In this document: piece by piece, positions 19,828 to 25,935 of the stretch
Numbering within the stretch: the first letter of the stretch is position 1
How the letters are laid out: each line of letters starts with the position of its first letter
Source of the DNA: a virus
Direction: 5' to 3' (one strand)
IMG/VR virus record: IMGVR_UViG_3300032087_004632
Span: 1 to 27,172 of that record
DNA: 27,172 bases
Program-made: the position numbers and the translations under genes
Notes under the pieces: generated by a model
Seen by the model: the letters and a program-made list of their open reading frames with translations, nothing else
What the model was told of the DNA's origin: nothing
Databases searched by the model: none

Positions 19828-20504
19828 CCATTCTTTTCGTAATACTGGCGGCACCTACTCCACCACTCTTGTTCCCATTCTGCAAACTCGTCTGGCCACA
19901 AATCAAACTGCTGATATTCACCTGCACGACTGCACATAAAGATATGTCCTTCACGTATGTCTGTGCCATGTACTTCATTATGTGCTATTGCATATGCCGT
20001 AAGTTGTAAAAAATAGTCCTCAACCCACTCAAGTTTTTTGGGTTTGTTGGTTTGCTTAAAATCCATAATGCAAGGATTACCTTTATACTGTCCTACAAGG
20101 TCAGTTGTGCCCGCATATATACCAGGTACGTAAAGAGGAACTTCACTTCCCCATATTTCGTCTACATCATCCATTGCATGTACTTTAATAGTAGTAGCCA
20201 TCATGTGTGCTTGCTGCGCATAGGGATTACTGCCAGGTTGCGGCCATTCTCCAAACTCGATATAATCTTCTAAATACTTGTGCATACGTGTACCAACGCC
20301 ACTTGCTTCAGTAACAATCTCTTGTGCTTTTTGTTCGCCTACTCTTTTCTTCCATGCAATAAGATGACTCATATCTTTAGTGCCACTTAGAATAGTAGTA
20401 ACACTAGCAACTGGTGCTCCACCTGGGACTGCGTAACGGCGCTTACCATCTACTTCTACACGTTTTAATTTTTCGTAAGTATACTTTGGTTTAATCAATG
20501 TCAT
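19824..20504 (-). CDS. PD-(D/E)XK exonuclease (RecB/MGME1-like)
   Basis: A 226-aa nuclease. The order of motifs is typical of RecB/Cas4/MGME1-type exonucleases: SVTTILS (34-40), GTRMHKYLED with His75, SEVPLY with Glu121, AGTTDLVG with metal-binding Asp135, CIMDFKQTNKP with Asp148 and Lys150, and YFLQLTAYA with Gln167 and Tyr171. No Cys cluster is seen, so there is no iron-sulfur domain. Such enzymes process single-stranded DNA ends in recombination or genome maturation. I recall this protein as conserved in T4-like cyanophages. There is no strong ribosome site before ATG 20504. A sigma70-like promoter (20510-20538) and an AAATAA box lie upstream. Confidence 0.82.
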   Translation of the reverse strand: MTLIKPKYTYEKLKRVEVDGKRRYAVPGGAPVASVTTILSGTKDMSHLIAWKKRVGEQKAQEIVTEASGVGTRMHKYLEDYIEFGEWPQPGSNPYAQQAHMMATTIKVHAMDDVDEIWGSEVPLYVPGIYAGTTDLVGQYKGNPCIMDFKQTNKPKKLEWVEDYFLQLTAYAIAHNEVHGTDIREGHIFMCSRAGEYQQFDLWPDEFAEWEQEWWSRCRQYYEKNG

Positions 20505-20509
20505 TATTT

Positions 20510-20538
20510 AAAATAACACATTATGCCATGTCTGTCAA
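20510..20538 (-). promoter_or_regulatory. Possible sigma70-type promoter for the exonuclease
   Basis: TTGACA (20533-20538), a 17-bp spacer and TATTTT (20510-20515) on the minus strand. The -35 box lies in the last codons of the preceding reading frame. The -10 box has two mismatches, and the start would fall almost on the ATG, so this is tentative. Confidence 0.4.
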
Positions 20539-20829
20539 GTCTGTTGCACGTTTTGCCATTTTACCTACAGTGTCTCCGCCGTCACCACCTTGTGGAATAC
20601 CATCTGTAGCATCTTGATTAAAATAGATTTCATTTTTGTTAAAGTTTTTAATCATTTTTTTCATGCGTGGATCTAAGTTATAACTTGCTGCAAAGGTGTC
20701 ATACGAAAATTGTTCAACACCCATCCCTGCAAGCATATCATTTAAGTCATTTACATTGATAGACTGAATACCGTCACTTTGTAACGATTTTAGAACTTGG
20801 ATAAGTTTAGGGTTTACACCCTCAATTAC
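20521..20829 (-). CDS. -1-frame continuation of the 340-aa protein, or separate small gene
   Basis: An open frame of 102 codons runs from the A-run at 20830-20838 to TGCCAT...TAA at 20521. The first part (VIEGVNPKLIQVLKSLQSDG) looks like real protein, yet there is no ATG, GTG or TTG in frame before MLAGMG at 20736 and no ribosome site there. It lies in the -1 frame of the upstream 340-aa gene, whose last codons are a run of nine A residues. Three explanations are possible: programmed -1 frameshifting giving a fusion of about 440 aa, an ATT start at 20826, or a homopolymer error splitting one gene. The product is acidic/Gly-rich at the end (GIPQGGDGGDTV, then MAKRATDLTDMA). No function is known. 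Confidence 0.6.
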   Translation of the reverse strand, partial: VIEGVNPKLIQVLKSLQSDGIQSINVNDLNDMLAGMGVEQFSYDTFAASYNLDPRMKKMIKNFNKNEIYFNQDATDGIPQGGDGGDTVGKMAKRATDLTDMA

Positions 20830-21848
20830 TTTTTTTTTGAAAGCGTCTTTGCTAGTTTACGTGGATCTACACTTTCACGTGTTTCACGTCCCAGTGGCTC
20901 TTCGCCACCTGCTGCTGCTGGTGCAACATCGCCTTCGGCTGGAAGTGGTTCTTCCATATCCACAGTTGGCTCCATGCCTGGCTCTTCCATTGGTACTTCT
21001 TCTGCACCCATTGTTGGAGCAGGAGCACCTTCACCTGTCAACAAACCAACGCCGCTGCTCAATGCTTCTCGAGCTTGTTCCATTGCACTATACAAACCTT
21101 CTAGTGCTGGCTTTACGCTTTGTACAAATTGTGTACTTTGATCTACACCCATTTCATCACGGATAGCGTCAGCGAGTTCTAGCATACTTTCTGTTTGCAT
21201 TTCTGCTGTGTCTTCCATCCAACCAGTAACACGATCAACCATGTCTTTTGCAGCCATAATAATTTCGGCATTATCTTCTGCACCTTCACGTACAATGGAT
21301 TCGTTGTTAAATTGGTCTTGACTCACTCCTCTTGGAGCCTTTGGCATACACATTCTGGTTTTTCTATCTAATACAAACCCTGGCTTACAACCTTTATCGG
21401 CACCTAACTTATATGGTTCTAGTGGTGGCGCAGTTTTTTTCATCGCTTCGTCTGTTTGCTCTTCTTCGTCATCAGCATCACCTTTTTTACCTTTAGCAAG
21501 ATCGTTTGGACCTTTGCCATCTTCCGCATAATCTGGAATGCCATTCTTATTTGCGTCTGGCTTTTTCTTTTCTTCTAGTGCTTCTTCTTCAATATCACCA
21601 CGCTCTGAAATTTCAGCATTCAGCACATCCAAGAACAGTTTTGACTTTTGATAGTCATCACTTTCAACAACTGTGTTAAAACTTTCACTCATTTCAATCT
21701 GAGACAATTTAGTACGCATTTTATTACGTGCATCTTGCAATTGTGCAAGTGTAAAATTCTCTAATGCAATTTTTTGGCCAAAGCGTCTTGCTAGGCTTTC
21801 GTTTAAGCTCTTTGCTGTTACTGGTTTTCCGAATTCACTAATAATCAT
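20826..21848 (-). CDS. Acidic conserved phage protein, possible frameshift parent
   Basis: A 340-aa protein, strongly acidic with Pro/Glu/Ala-rich stretches near the C-terminus (GAEEVPMEEPGMEPTVDMEE). The N-terminal domain (1-85, SEFGKPVTAKSLNESLARRF...LFLDVLNAEI) is helical; I recall the same start in uncharacterised proteins of T4-like cyanophages. Residues 97-113 contain PDANKNGIPDYAEDG, which resembles a thrombospondin type 3 or EF-hand-like calcium loop (DxNxNGIPDxxED). A Cys-containing block (GCKPGFVLDRKTRMCMPK) follows. It ends LSKKK at a nine-A run where the next frame opens at -1. A GATAAATA late-type box lies about 30 bases before the ATG. A virion or prohead role is plausible, not shown. 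Confidence 0.78.
   Translation of the reverse strand: MIISEFGKPVTAKSLNESLARRFGQKIALENFTLAQLQDARNKMRTKLSQIEMSESFNTVVESDDYQKSKLFLDVLNAEISERGDIEEEALEEKKKPDANKNGIPDYAEDGKGPNDLAKGKKGDADDEEEQTDEAMKKTAPPLEPYKLGADKGCKPGFVLDRKTRMCMPKAPRGVSQDQFNNESIVREGAEDNAEIIMAAKDMVDRVTGWMEDTAEMQTESMLELADAIRDEMGVDQSTQFVQSVKPALEGLYSAMEQAREALSSGVGLLTGEGAPAPTMGAEEVPMEEPGMEPTVDMEEPLPAEGDVAPAAAGGEEPLGRETRESVDPRKLAKTLSKKK
20829..20839 (-). other. Nine-A run, candidate -1 slippery site
   Basis: Nine A residues on the minus strand end the 340-aa gene as AAA AAA AAG TAA. A -1 slip on this run avoids the TAA and enters a frame open for a further 102 codons. Poly-A runs of this length slip readily in bacteria, and they are also common sites of indel errors. 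Confidence 0.55.
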
Positions 21849-21878
21849 GTTTATGGTTCCTGAATGGTTTGTTATAGT

Positions 21879-21886
21879 TATTTATC
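21879..21886 (-). promoter_or_regulatory. Late-type box GATAAATA
   Basis: One mismatch to the T4 late box, on the minus strand about 30 bases before the 340-aa gene, just after the stop of the 138-aa gene. Confidence 0.5.
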
Positions 21887-21887
21887 A

Positions 21888-22304
21888 TCAATCGAAGATG
21901 ATTGCTTCTAGTTTTTGATATGCATTTTCTTTCATTGCTTGGCTAACACCTAATCTCACTGCCGCTAAATCTTTTCTAAAGGCATCTGTTGTAACTTTTT
22001 GTGTGTGCTCATAAAAAATACAATCACTATCATGTTTTGAATAATCTTTATCGTAAATTTTACATTTATCAATAGGTTTATCGCTATTGTATTGTTTTGC
22101 TATTGCAAGAGCACCCGGTTTGCTATGTGCTATGTAAAACTGTTCATTGAGTAAACAATCAAACAAAATATAGCCTTTTGTTTGACTATAGCGTATCACA
22201 ACTTTACCTATACGTATACTGTTACCTTTAACCATGGGCAAAGGATTACGCTGTGTGCCGTTGCTTATCAACTGCTCTAATCTTTTAGAAAGGTTTTTTT
22301 CCAT
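21888..22304 (-). CDS. Conserved hypothetical protein
   Basis: A 138-aa basic protein with an N-terminal helix (LSKRLEQLISNGTQ), a strand-rich middle (SIRIGKVVIRYSQTKGYILF), an Asp/Lys-rich stretch around two Cys, and a helical end (FRKDLAAVRLGVSQAMKENA). No family recognised. It overlaps the end of the preceding 70-aa gene by 20 bases, and is the last in a chain of overlapping small genes beginning at 23047. Confidence 0.73.
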   Translation of the reverse strand: MEKNLSKRLEQLISNGTQRNPLPMVKGNSIRIGKVVIRYSQTKGYILFDCLLNEQFYIAHSKPGALAIAKQYNSDKPIDKCKIYDKDYSKHDSDCIFYEHTQKVTTDAFRKDLAAVRLGVSQAMKENAYQKLEAIIFD

Positions 22305-22497
22305 TCTTCACCAGATACATTTTTCCATTTTCTACGACTTTAGTTATTAAACTCTTTCTTACTAAGTTTTCTATTACTGTTTGTTCACGTTCTGTAAATT
22401 GTTCTGGTATCATCACATCTTGCAATTTTTCCAACAACTCATTCTCCTCATTGGTTGTTTGGATTTCAAAATGTGATATTAAATCGTTTAGCTTCAT
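22285..22497 (-). CDS. Small hypothetical protein, winged-helix-like pattern
   Basis: A 70-aa protein: acidic helix (NEENELLEKLQDVM), then EQFTEREQTVIENLVRKSLI and KVVENGKMYLVKNGKKPF. The helix, turn, helix and two-strand wing pattern of the last 45 residues resembles a small winged-helix DNA-binding domain, but this is only a secondary-structure impression. Its ATG overlaps the TGA of the upstream gene (ATGA). Confidence 0.68.
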   Translation of the reverse strand: MKLNDLISHFEIQTTNEENELLEKLQDVMIPEQFTEREQTVIENLVRKSLITKVVENGKMYLVKNGKKPF

Positions 22498-22781
22498 GAT
22501 GGCTGTACTGGTGTTGCTTGAATTGTTGTATTCATTGCTGGAGCAGTCGTACCACCTTGTGGCTGTTGCTGGGTACCTTGTGTACCTTGTGTTGCTTGCT
22601 GTGCTTTTTGCTGTTGCACTGCTGCTTGTGCTTGTGGCTTGCTTTGTTTTAAATCTGCAATTTCTTTTTGTAGTGCTTGCATCTGTTCAGTTTTTTGTTT
22701 AATGGCATCGTCAATAGCTTTAACAGGATCGTCTCCCATTGGCATTCCAGTCATTGCTTGAGCTAATTCTGTTATTTTCAT
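22494..22781 (-). CDS. Gln-rich small protein with coiled coil
   Basis: A 95-aa protein. The first 50 residues form an acidic helix with coiled-coil character (KAIDDAIKQKTEQMQALQKE). The rest is low-complexity Gln/Ala/Thr/Gly, including tandem GTQ units encoded by a 9-base direct repeat near 22572-22590. No family recognised. It overlaps both neighbours as ATGA, so it is clearly part of the operon. Confidence 0.7.
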   Translation of the reverse strand: MKITELAQAMTGMPMGDDPVKAIDDAIKQKTEQMQALQKEIADLKQSKPQAQAAVQQQKAQQATQGTQGTQQQPQGGTTAPAMNTTIQATPVQPS

Positions 22782-23047
22782 CTATTTAATGCCTTTACTC
22801 TTTTACTCGCTGCATTTACACGTTTTGTTTTCTTTGCTTTACGTGTCATTTTAGCACCTAAACGTGCCTTTGTCAACTTTAATCTTGTACGTTTTTTAAC
22901 ATCTACTGGTGCAAAGCACTGTCCAATATCTGCAACAGTACGTCCTGCACGTGGCCCAGCACTGCAACGGAATTTACGTACAACTTTGTTACCACGTTTG
23001 GCCCAGGCCATCTTTTCATTTAAATCAAATAATTCTCTAAGTAACAT
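22778..23047 (-). CDS. Small highly basic conserved phage protein
   Basis: An 89-aa protein starting MLLRELFDLNEKMAWAKRGN. It continues NKVVRKFRCSAGPRAGRTVA, a block with two Cys and a CFAPVDVKKR segment, and ends in a very Lys/Arg-rich helix (RLGAKMTRKAKKTKRVNAAS). I recall close relatives in T4-like cyanophages, uncharacterised. The charge suggests nucleic-acid binding, perhaps a packaged internal protein. I chose ATG 23047 because homologues begin MLLR; the frame is open for nine more codons overlapping the upstream gene. Confidence 0.73.
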   Translation of the reverse strand: MLLRELFDLNEKMAWAKRGNKVVRKFRCSAGPRAGRTVADIGQCFAPVDVKKRTRLKLTKARLGAKMTRKAKKTKRVNAASKRVKALNR

Positions 23048-23048
23048 T

Positions 23049-23279
23049 TTATAATTGCAGGATGATAACAACAATAGTAGATAATAAACCTGCTACGATT
23101 GTGCCTGCTGCTCCTATAATAACTTTTGTAAGACTACTCTGTCCTGCTGCCATTTGGTCTGCAATACCATCTAGTTTTGTTTCAACATTAGTTAGACGCT
23201 TATCAAACTGCTCATAACGCAGTGCGCACAAATCAACGTGTGCTTCTAAACTTTCTTTTTCTAATGCAGATGTCGACAT
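23049..23279 (-). CDS. Small membrane protein with N-terminal amphipathic helix, possible holin-like
   Basis: A 76-aa protein. Residues 5-45 form an acidic amphipathic helix (LEAHVDLCALRYEQFDKRLT, VETKLDGIADQM) and residues 53-76 form one membrane segment (VIIGAAGTIVAGLLSTIVVI), ending at the membrane (LQL). The layout resembles XhlA-type lysis accessory proteins and similar short proteins in T4-like phages. GGAGAG lies before ATG 23279. A GATAAATA late box about 80 bases upstream would make it a late gene. A lysis role is inference; it is far from the SleB hydrolase. Confidence 0.7.
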   Translation of the reverse strand: MSTSALEKESLEAHVDLCALRYEQFDKRLTNVETKLDGIADQMAAGQSSLTKVIIGAAGTIVAGLLSTIVVIILQL

Positions 23280-23355
23280 TTATCTCTCCAATTGTTTACG
23301 ACAGGAAATAGCCTTTTCGTTACCTAATAAATGCCTAAGTGTTTTACCACTAACA

Positions 23356-23736
23356 TTATTTATCTAATTTCTTGAAAACAATATTTTTTGTTCTACTGTT
23401 TTTTGTTTCAAACATTGCTATTTTAAATTCACAGTCTTCGTTTAAATCATTTATAAATGGAACCATAGAAAAATCCTCACACAACATATCAACACTGTGT
23501 GCACCGTATTCTATATCAAATACAAATCTCCAAGCATGTCTTGCATCTTTGTAATTAGTTCCAAATTTTGGAAAGGTATCAACTAATTTAGGTGATGAAA
23601 TTATAGTTGGATTACTGCGAAGTCCTATTGTATTTAAAAGGGTAAGATAATTTTGTTGTTGGCTAAATTTAAATGGATCTTCTCCACGCCTAGCTTTAGT
23701 TTCAGTAATATCTACTAGTGTGTGTACTTCAAACAT
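23356..23736 (-). CDS. Conserved hypothetical protein
   Basis: A 126-aa protein (MFEVHTLVDITETKARRGED at the start, then QQQNYLTLLNTIGLRSNP, HAWRFVFDIE and a C-terminal strand NIVFKKL). I recall this pattern (V-D-I-T-E-T...QQxN...L...IGLR) from uncharacterised T4-like cyanophage proteins. It is translationally coupled to the sulfotransferase (TAATG). Its TAA stop lies inside a GATAAATA late box. Confidence 0.75.
   Translation of the reverse strand: MFEVHTLVDITETKARRGEDPFKFSQQQNYLTLLNTIGLRSNPTIISSPKLVDTFPKFGTNYKDARHAWRFVFDIEYGAHSVDMLCEDFSMVPFINDLNEDCEFKIAMFETKNSRTKNIVFKKLDK
23357..23364 (-). promoter_or_regulatory. Late-type box GATAAATA for the 76-aa membrane protein
   Basis: GATAAATA on the minus strand; its TAA is the stop codon of the 126-aa gene. 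The 76-base gap that follows contains no other gene. Confidence 0.5.
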
Positions 23737-24302
23737 TAAAATTTATATCCGTATCTTATCACATCTTTGGCATAAACATCTTTAACCAATTCTGCTGTTT
23801 CTATTGTATACATATCTTTGTAATTTGTCAAGTTGCTTGTGTTTAAAATAGGCAATGGTTTATCACAATCTAGTATTCTCTGTATTTCTTTAAAGTCATC
23901 TTCTAACGATTCAAATTTAAGTGTATAATTTACACTGTTGCCTAACCAATCTGCTTGCGGTGTGCCTAAGTTGTACCATTGTCTACTCCAACTTACCTGC
24001 GGCTTAAATGTCATTCCAATGCTAGGAATATCATTGTGTCCGTACATAAGTCTCAATGTAAGCCATTCTGTAAAGTCGCCGTCGCCTGCAAATTTATACC
24101 AACTTGCTAACCTATCCCAAGGATTGCGTACAACACCAAAAGTGAAAATGCTATTAGGAAAAAACTCCTGTGCTTCTTTCCAACTACCATGCTTGCGTCC
24201 TTCTACAGTATCAAAGTTATCATCTAACCATTGACTGATACTAGTGCCGGCTGTTTTCGGATTGTGTATAAATGTAATTTTATGCTCGGGCAAATAACGC
24301 AT
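23736..24302 (-). CDS. Sulfotransferase-family protein
   Basis: A 188-aa PAPS-dependent sulfotransferase fold. The 5'-phosphosulfate loop is FIHNPKTAGTSI (11-22), and the 3'-phosphate site is VVRNPWDRLASWY, with Arg59 and Ser67 in the usual places. FKPQVSWSRQWY and FESLEDDF are the later family landmarks of carbohydrate sulfotransferase-like proteins. It is shorter than host enzymes (about 250-300 aa) but has both cofactor motifs. It may modify a surface sugar or lipid during infection; related genes occur in cyanophages. It is preceded by the terminator of the 97-aa gene and a GTAAATA late-like box, and overlaps the next gene as TAATG. Confidence 0.85.
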   Translation of the reverse strand: MRYLPEHKITFIHNPKTAGTSISQWLDDNFDTVEGRKHGSWKEAQEFFPNSIFTFGVVRNPWDRLASWYKFAGDGDFTEWLTLRLMYGHNDIPSIGMTFKPQVSWSRQWYNLGTPQADWLGNSVNYTLKFESLEDDFKEIQRILDCDKPLPILNTSNLTNYKDMYTIETAELVKDVYAKDVIRYGYKF

Positions 24303-24317
24303 GTGTTATTTACAGTC

Positions 24318-24350
24318 ATAAAAAAAGCGCCACTGTAAAAGTGACGCTTT
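24318..24350 (-). terminator. Rho-independent terminator after the 97-aa gene
   Basis: AAAGCGTCACT pairs with AGTGGCGCTTT on minus-strand RNA (11 bp including one G-U pair) around a 5-base loop, followed by a long T-run. The G-U pair becomes a mismatch on the plus strand, so the terminator is built for the minus strand. Confidence 0.9.
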
Positions 24351-24370
24351 GTTTTTTGTTATGCTTTAAC

Positions 24371-24664
24371 TTACATACCAACTAGTGTTGTTGGTTGTGC
24401 GCAAGTTGTTGAAGCAATGATTTCACTTGCACGAGCCGCAATGCTAGCTGTTGTTGCATTGTGACCGTCCATTACCATGATGATTTTTGTACCGTCTGCT
24501 TCCATGATCATTGGGTTGAACTCTTGTGCGATTGCTTCTAGTGTTCCGCCAATGCCTGTTGTTGGTGTTGAACCAGCTGTTAGTACAAATGTTGTTACTT
24601 GTGCTGTTTCGTACTTAGTGCCATCTGCGTGACCTAAGCCGTTTGTTCTTGTAAATTCTGCCAT
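24371..24664 (-). CDS. Small protein in its own transcription unit, possibly virion-associated
   Basis: A 97-aa protein of small residues (Thr, Ala, Gly, Met), with MAEFTRTNGLGHADGTKYET at the start and a C-terminal ARASEIIASTTCAQPTTLVG. No family recognised. The predicted pattern is beta strands in the first half, then a helix. It forms its own transcription unit: GTAAATA late-like box (24720-24726), a 6-bp stem near the 5' end (24691-24708), a strong ribosome site (AGGAG seven bases before the ATG) and a strong terminator. That points to high-level late expression, as for a decoration or other abundant virion protein; this is inference. Confidence 0.75.
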   Translation of the reverse strand: MAEFTRTNGLGHADGTKYETAQVTTFVLTAGSTPTTGIGGTLEAIAQEFNPMIMEADGTKIIMVMDGHNATTASIAARASEIIASTTCAQPTTLVGM

Positions 24665-24690
24665 TTTAATCTCCTAATTCTCTAATGACT

Positions 24691-24708
24691 ACCCATTACT
24701 CTATGGGT
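24691..24708 (-). other. Stem-loop near the 5' end of the 97-aa gene message
   Basis: ACCCAT pairs with ATGGGT around a 6-base loop, about six bases after the predicted late start. It may stabilise the message, as proposed for the beta-barrel gene leader. Confidence 0.45.
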
Positions 24709-24719
24709 TTCTTATATTG

Positions 24720-24726
24720 TATTTAC
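24720..24726 (-). promoter_or_regulatory. Late-like box GTAAATA for the 97-aa gene
   Basis: GTAAATA on the minus strand, about 55 bases before ATG 24664. It matches the right-hand part of the T4 late box. The 80-base gap contains nothing else but the stem-loop. Confidence 0.42.
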
Positions 24727-24745
24727 CATTTGAGATTAAAAACCG

Positions 24746-25621
24746 TTATTTACGGGCTTTTTTTGCTCTTTCATGCAATTGTTGCAATTGTTTTACATAT
24801 GCAGGCCCTGCTTTTACTATATCATCTATCATAACAATAATAGGAGCATATGATTGTACAAAATTTGCAATAATAGATCTACCTGCTCGTGCATTTTCTA
24901 TAAACTTTGCAATGTAAGGAAGTCTTGTAACTGGAACAAGAAATCTATAGTTCATTACATCTGAGGTTGTAACTCCGTCTGGCGCACTAATGTCTACTTC
25001 TGGATCTGTTCTATTCAAATCTTCTAAATTTTTATCAAGAGCAAGTTTACTAAATTGGTGTAGAAAATCACTATCACTTAGTTTGCTTCTGCCTGCAAAC
25101 AATAAACGTGTTACAGTAGTTTCACGTTCTTTTTGTGTATCAGTACCATATGTACTAATACGTCTACGTAATGTTTTATAGTCGCTGTTAGCAATAGACA
25201 ATTCTCTTTCCAGTTGAAAAAGATCATTATCGTCAACTTTAGACGGCTTGTCCAAACGTTTCATACGTCTTAAATAGCCATTCAAGTTCCCAACACCTAG
25301 CAACGTTTTTCTACGTTCTATACTAGCACTACCAGGATCCTTTAATTTACCTAAAGCCATTTCGTCTCCAGTGACAAAATAAAATAAATTATACAAATCA
25401 CTGCCGTCTACTCTTAGTCTATCATAGTCTCTGTACATCACAGTCTTATGTGCATAATGCCCTACAATATCTCTATAGGATCTATAATGGCGCATTACCT
25501 GCATCATCAATATAATCAAGTATGCACGTTCTTTACAATCAGTATAGGTAAGCATACGCTGGTTATTACTGTTGCGTGTCATACGTGCTTCAGTTAAATC
25601 GTTTAGAAATTCAAACGCCAT
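24746..25621 (-). CDS. Conserved hypothetical protein
   Basis: A 291-aa basic, mostly helical soluble protein. The start MAFEFLNDLTEARMTRN is followed by a Met/Tyr-rich helix (YLIILMMQVMRHYRSYRDIV), a central Lys/Arg-rich region, and a C-terminal helix (AYVKQLQQLHERAKKARK). No family recognised, though the N-terminal F-L-N/K-x-L-x-E-A-R start is one I recall from T4-like cyanophage virion proteins. Its ATG overlaps the TAA of the 82-aa gene (TAATG). It ends just before the 97-aa gene's promoter. Confidence 0.75.
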   Translation of the reverse strand: MAFEFLNDLTEARMTRNSNNQRMLTYTDCKERAYLIILMMQVMRHYRSYRDIVGHYAHKTVMYRDYDRLRVDGSDLYNLFYFVTGDEMALGKLKDPGSASIERRKTLLGVGNLNGYLRRMKRLDKPSKVDDNDLFQLERELSIANSDYKTLRRRISTYGTDTQKERETTVTRLLFAGRSKLSDSDFLHQFSKLALDKNLEDLNRTDPEVDISAPDGVTTSDVMNYRFLVPVTRLPYIAKFIENARAGRSIIANFVQSYAPIIVMIDDIVKAGPAYVKQLQQLHERAKKARK

Positions 25622-25869
25622 TATTTTTTACTTTCAATAATCTTGTCTACGCCTGTTTTAAACTTGCGGCTATTTCCAGCTCTAATGCTGTTGAGAAAAC
25701 GTCTTTCTAATTCGCCAGCAGTCTTTTCATCATAGGTTTCATAAAGTTTACTGATTAGGTTAATAGAACTTTCTATTAGATTAGTACCAGTGGTTTGAAT
25801 AAATTCGTCACCACGAGTCTGATGCAAATTGTTTAGTTCTTGTAAAATACTTCTTGTACGTTTTCTCAT
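25621..25869 (-). CDS. Small conserved hypothetical protein
   Basis: An 82-aa basic helical protein (MRKRTRSILQELNNLHQTRG; LIESSINLISKLYETYDEKT; LERRFLNSIRAGN). I recall similar sequences in T4-like cyanophages, with unknown function. GAGG lies before ATG 25869 and a CTAAATA late box (25888-25894) about 20 bases upstream. It is the first gene of its unit and overlaps the next by TAATG. Confidence 0.73.
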   Translation of the reverse strand: MRKRTRSILQELNNLHQTRGDEFIQTTGTNLIESSINLISKLYETYDEKTAGELERRFLNSIRAGNSRKFKTGVDKIIESKK

Positions 25870-25887
25870 TTACTTTACCTCTAGTAG

Positions 25888-25894
25888 TATTTAG
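25888..25894 (-). promoter_or_regulatory. Late-type promoter CTAAATA, leftward
   Basis: CTAAATA on the minus strand about 19 bases before the 82-aa gene. It lies 12 bases from a CTAAATA on the plus strand, forming a divergent pair. Confidence 0.58.
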
Positions 25895-25906
25895 CGTTTT
25901 ATAAAA

Positions 25907-25913
25907 CTAAATA
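25907..25913 (+). promoter_or_regulatory. Late-type promoter CTAAATA, rightward, for the lipase
   Basis: CTAAATA on the plus strand, 22 bases before the lipase ATG. It is the only plus-strand promoter recognised with a matching gene. Confidence 0.58.
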
Positions 25914-25935
25914 AGTTTATAATTGAGGGCTTACA

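Noticed and set aside
22572-22590. Tandem 9-base repeat in the Gln-rich gene
   Set aside because: Two copies only, encoding GTQ units of a low-complexity region; no sign of a mobile or regulatory repeat.
22848-22876. TTGACA-17-TAAAAT inside the small basic gene
   Set aside because: Both hexamers fall in ordinary Lys/Leu/Thr codons of a conserved protein, and the genes downstream are coupled by ATGA overlaps; chance is the simpler reading without start mapping.
23803-23831. TTGACA-17-TACAAT inside the sulfotransferase gene
   Set aside because: A possible promoter for the 126-aa gene, but that gene is already translationally coupled and the boxes are within coding sequence; kept as unproven.
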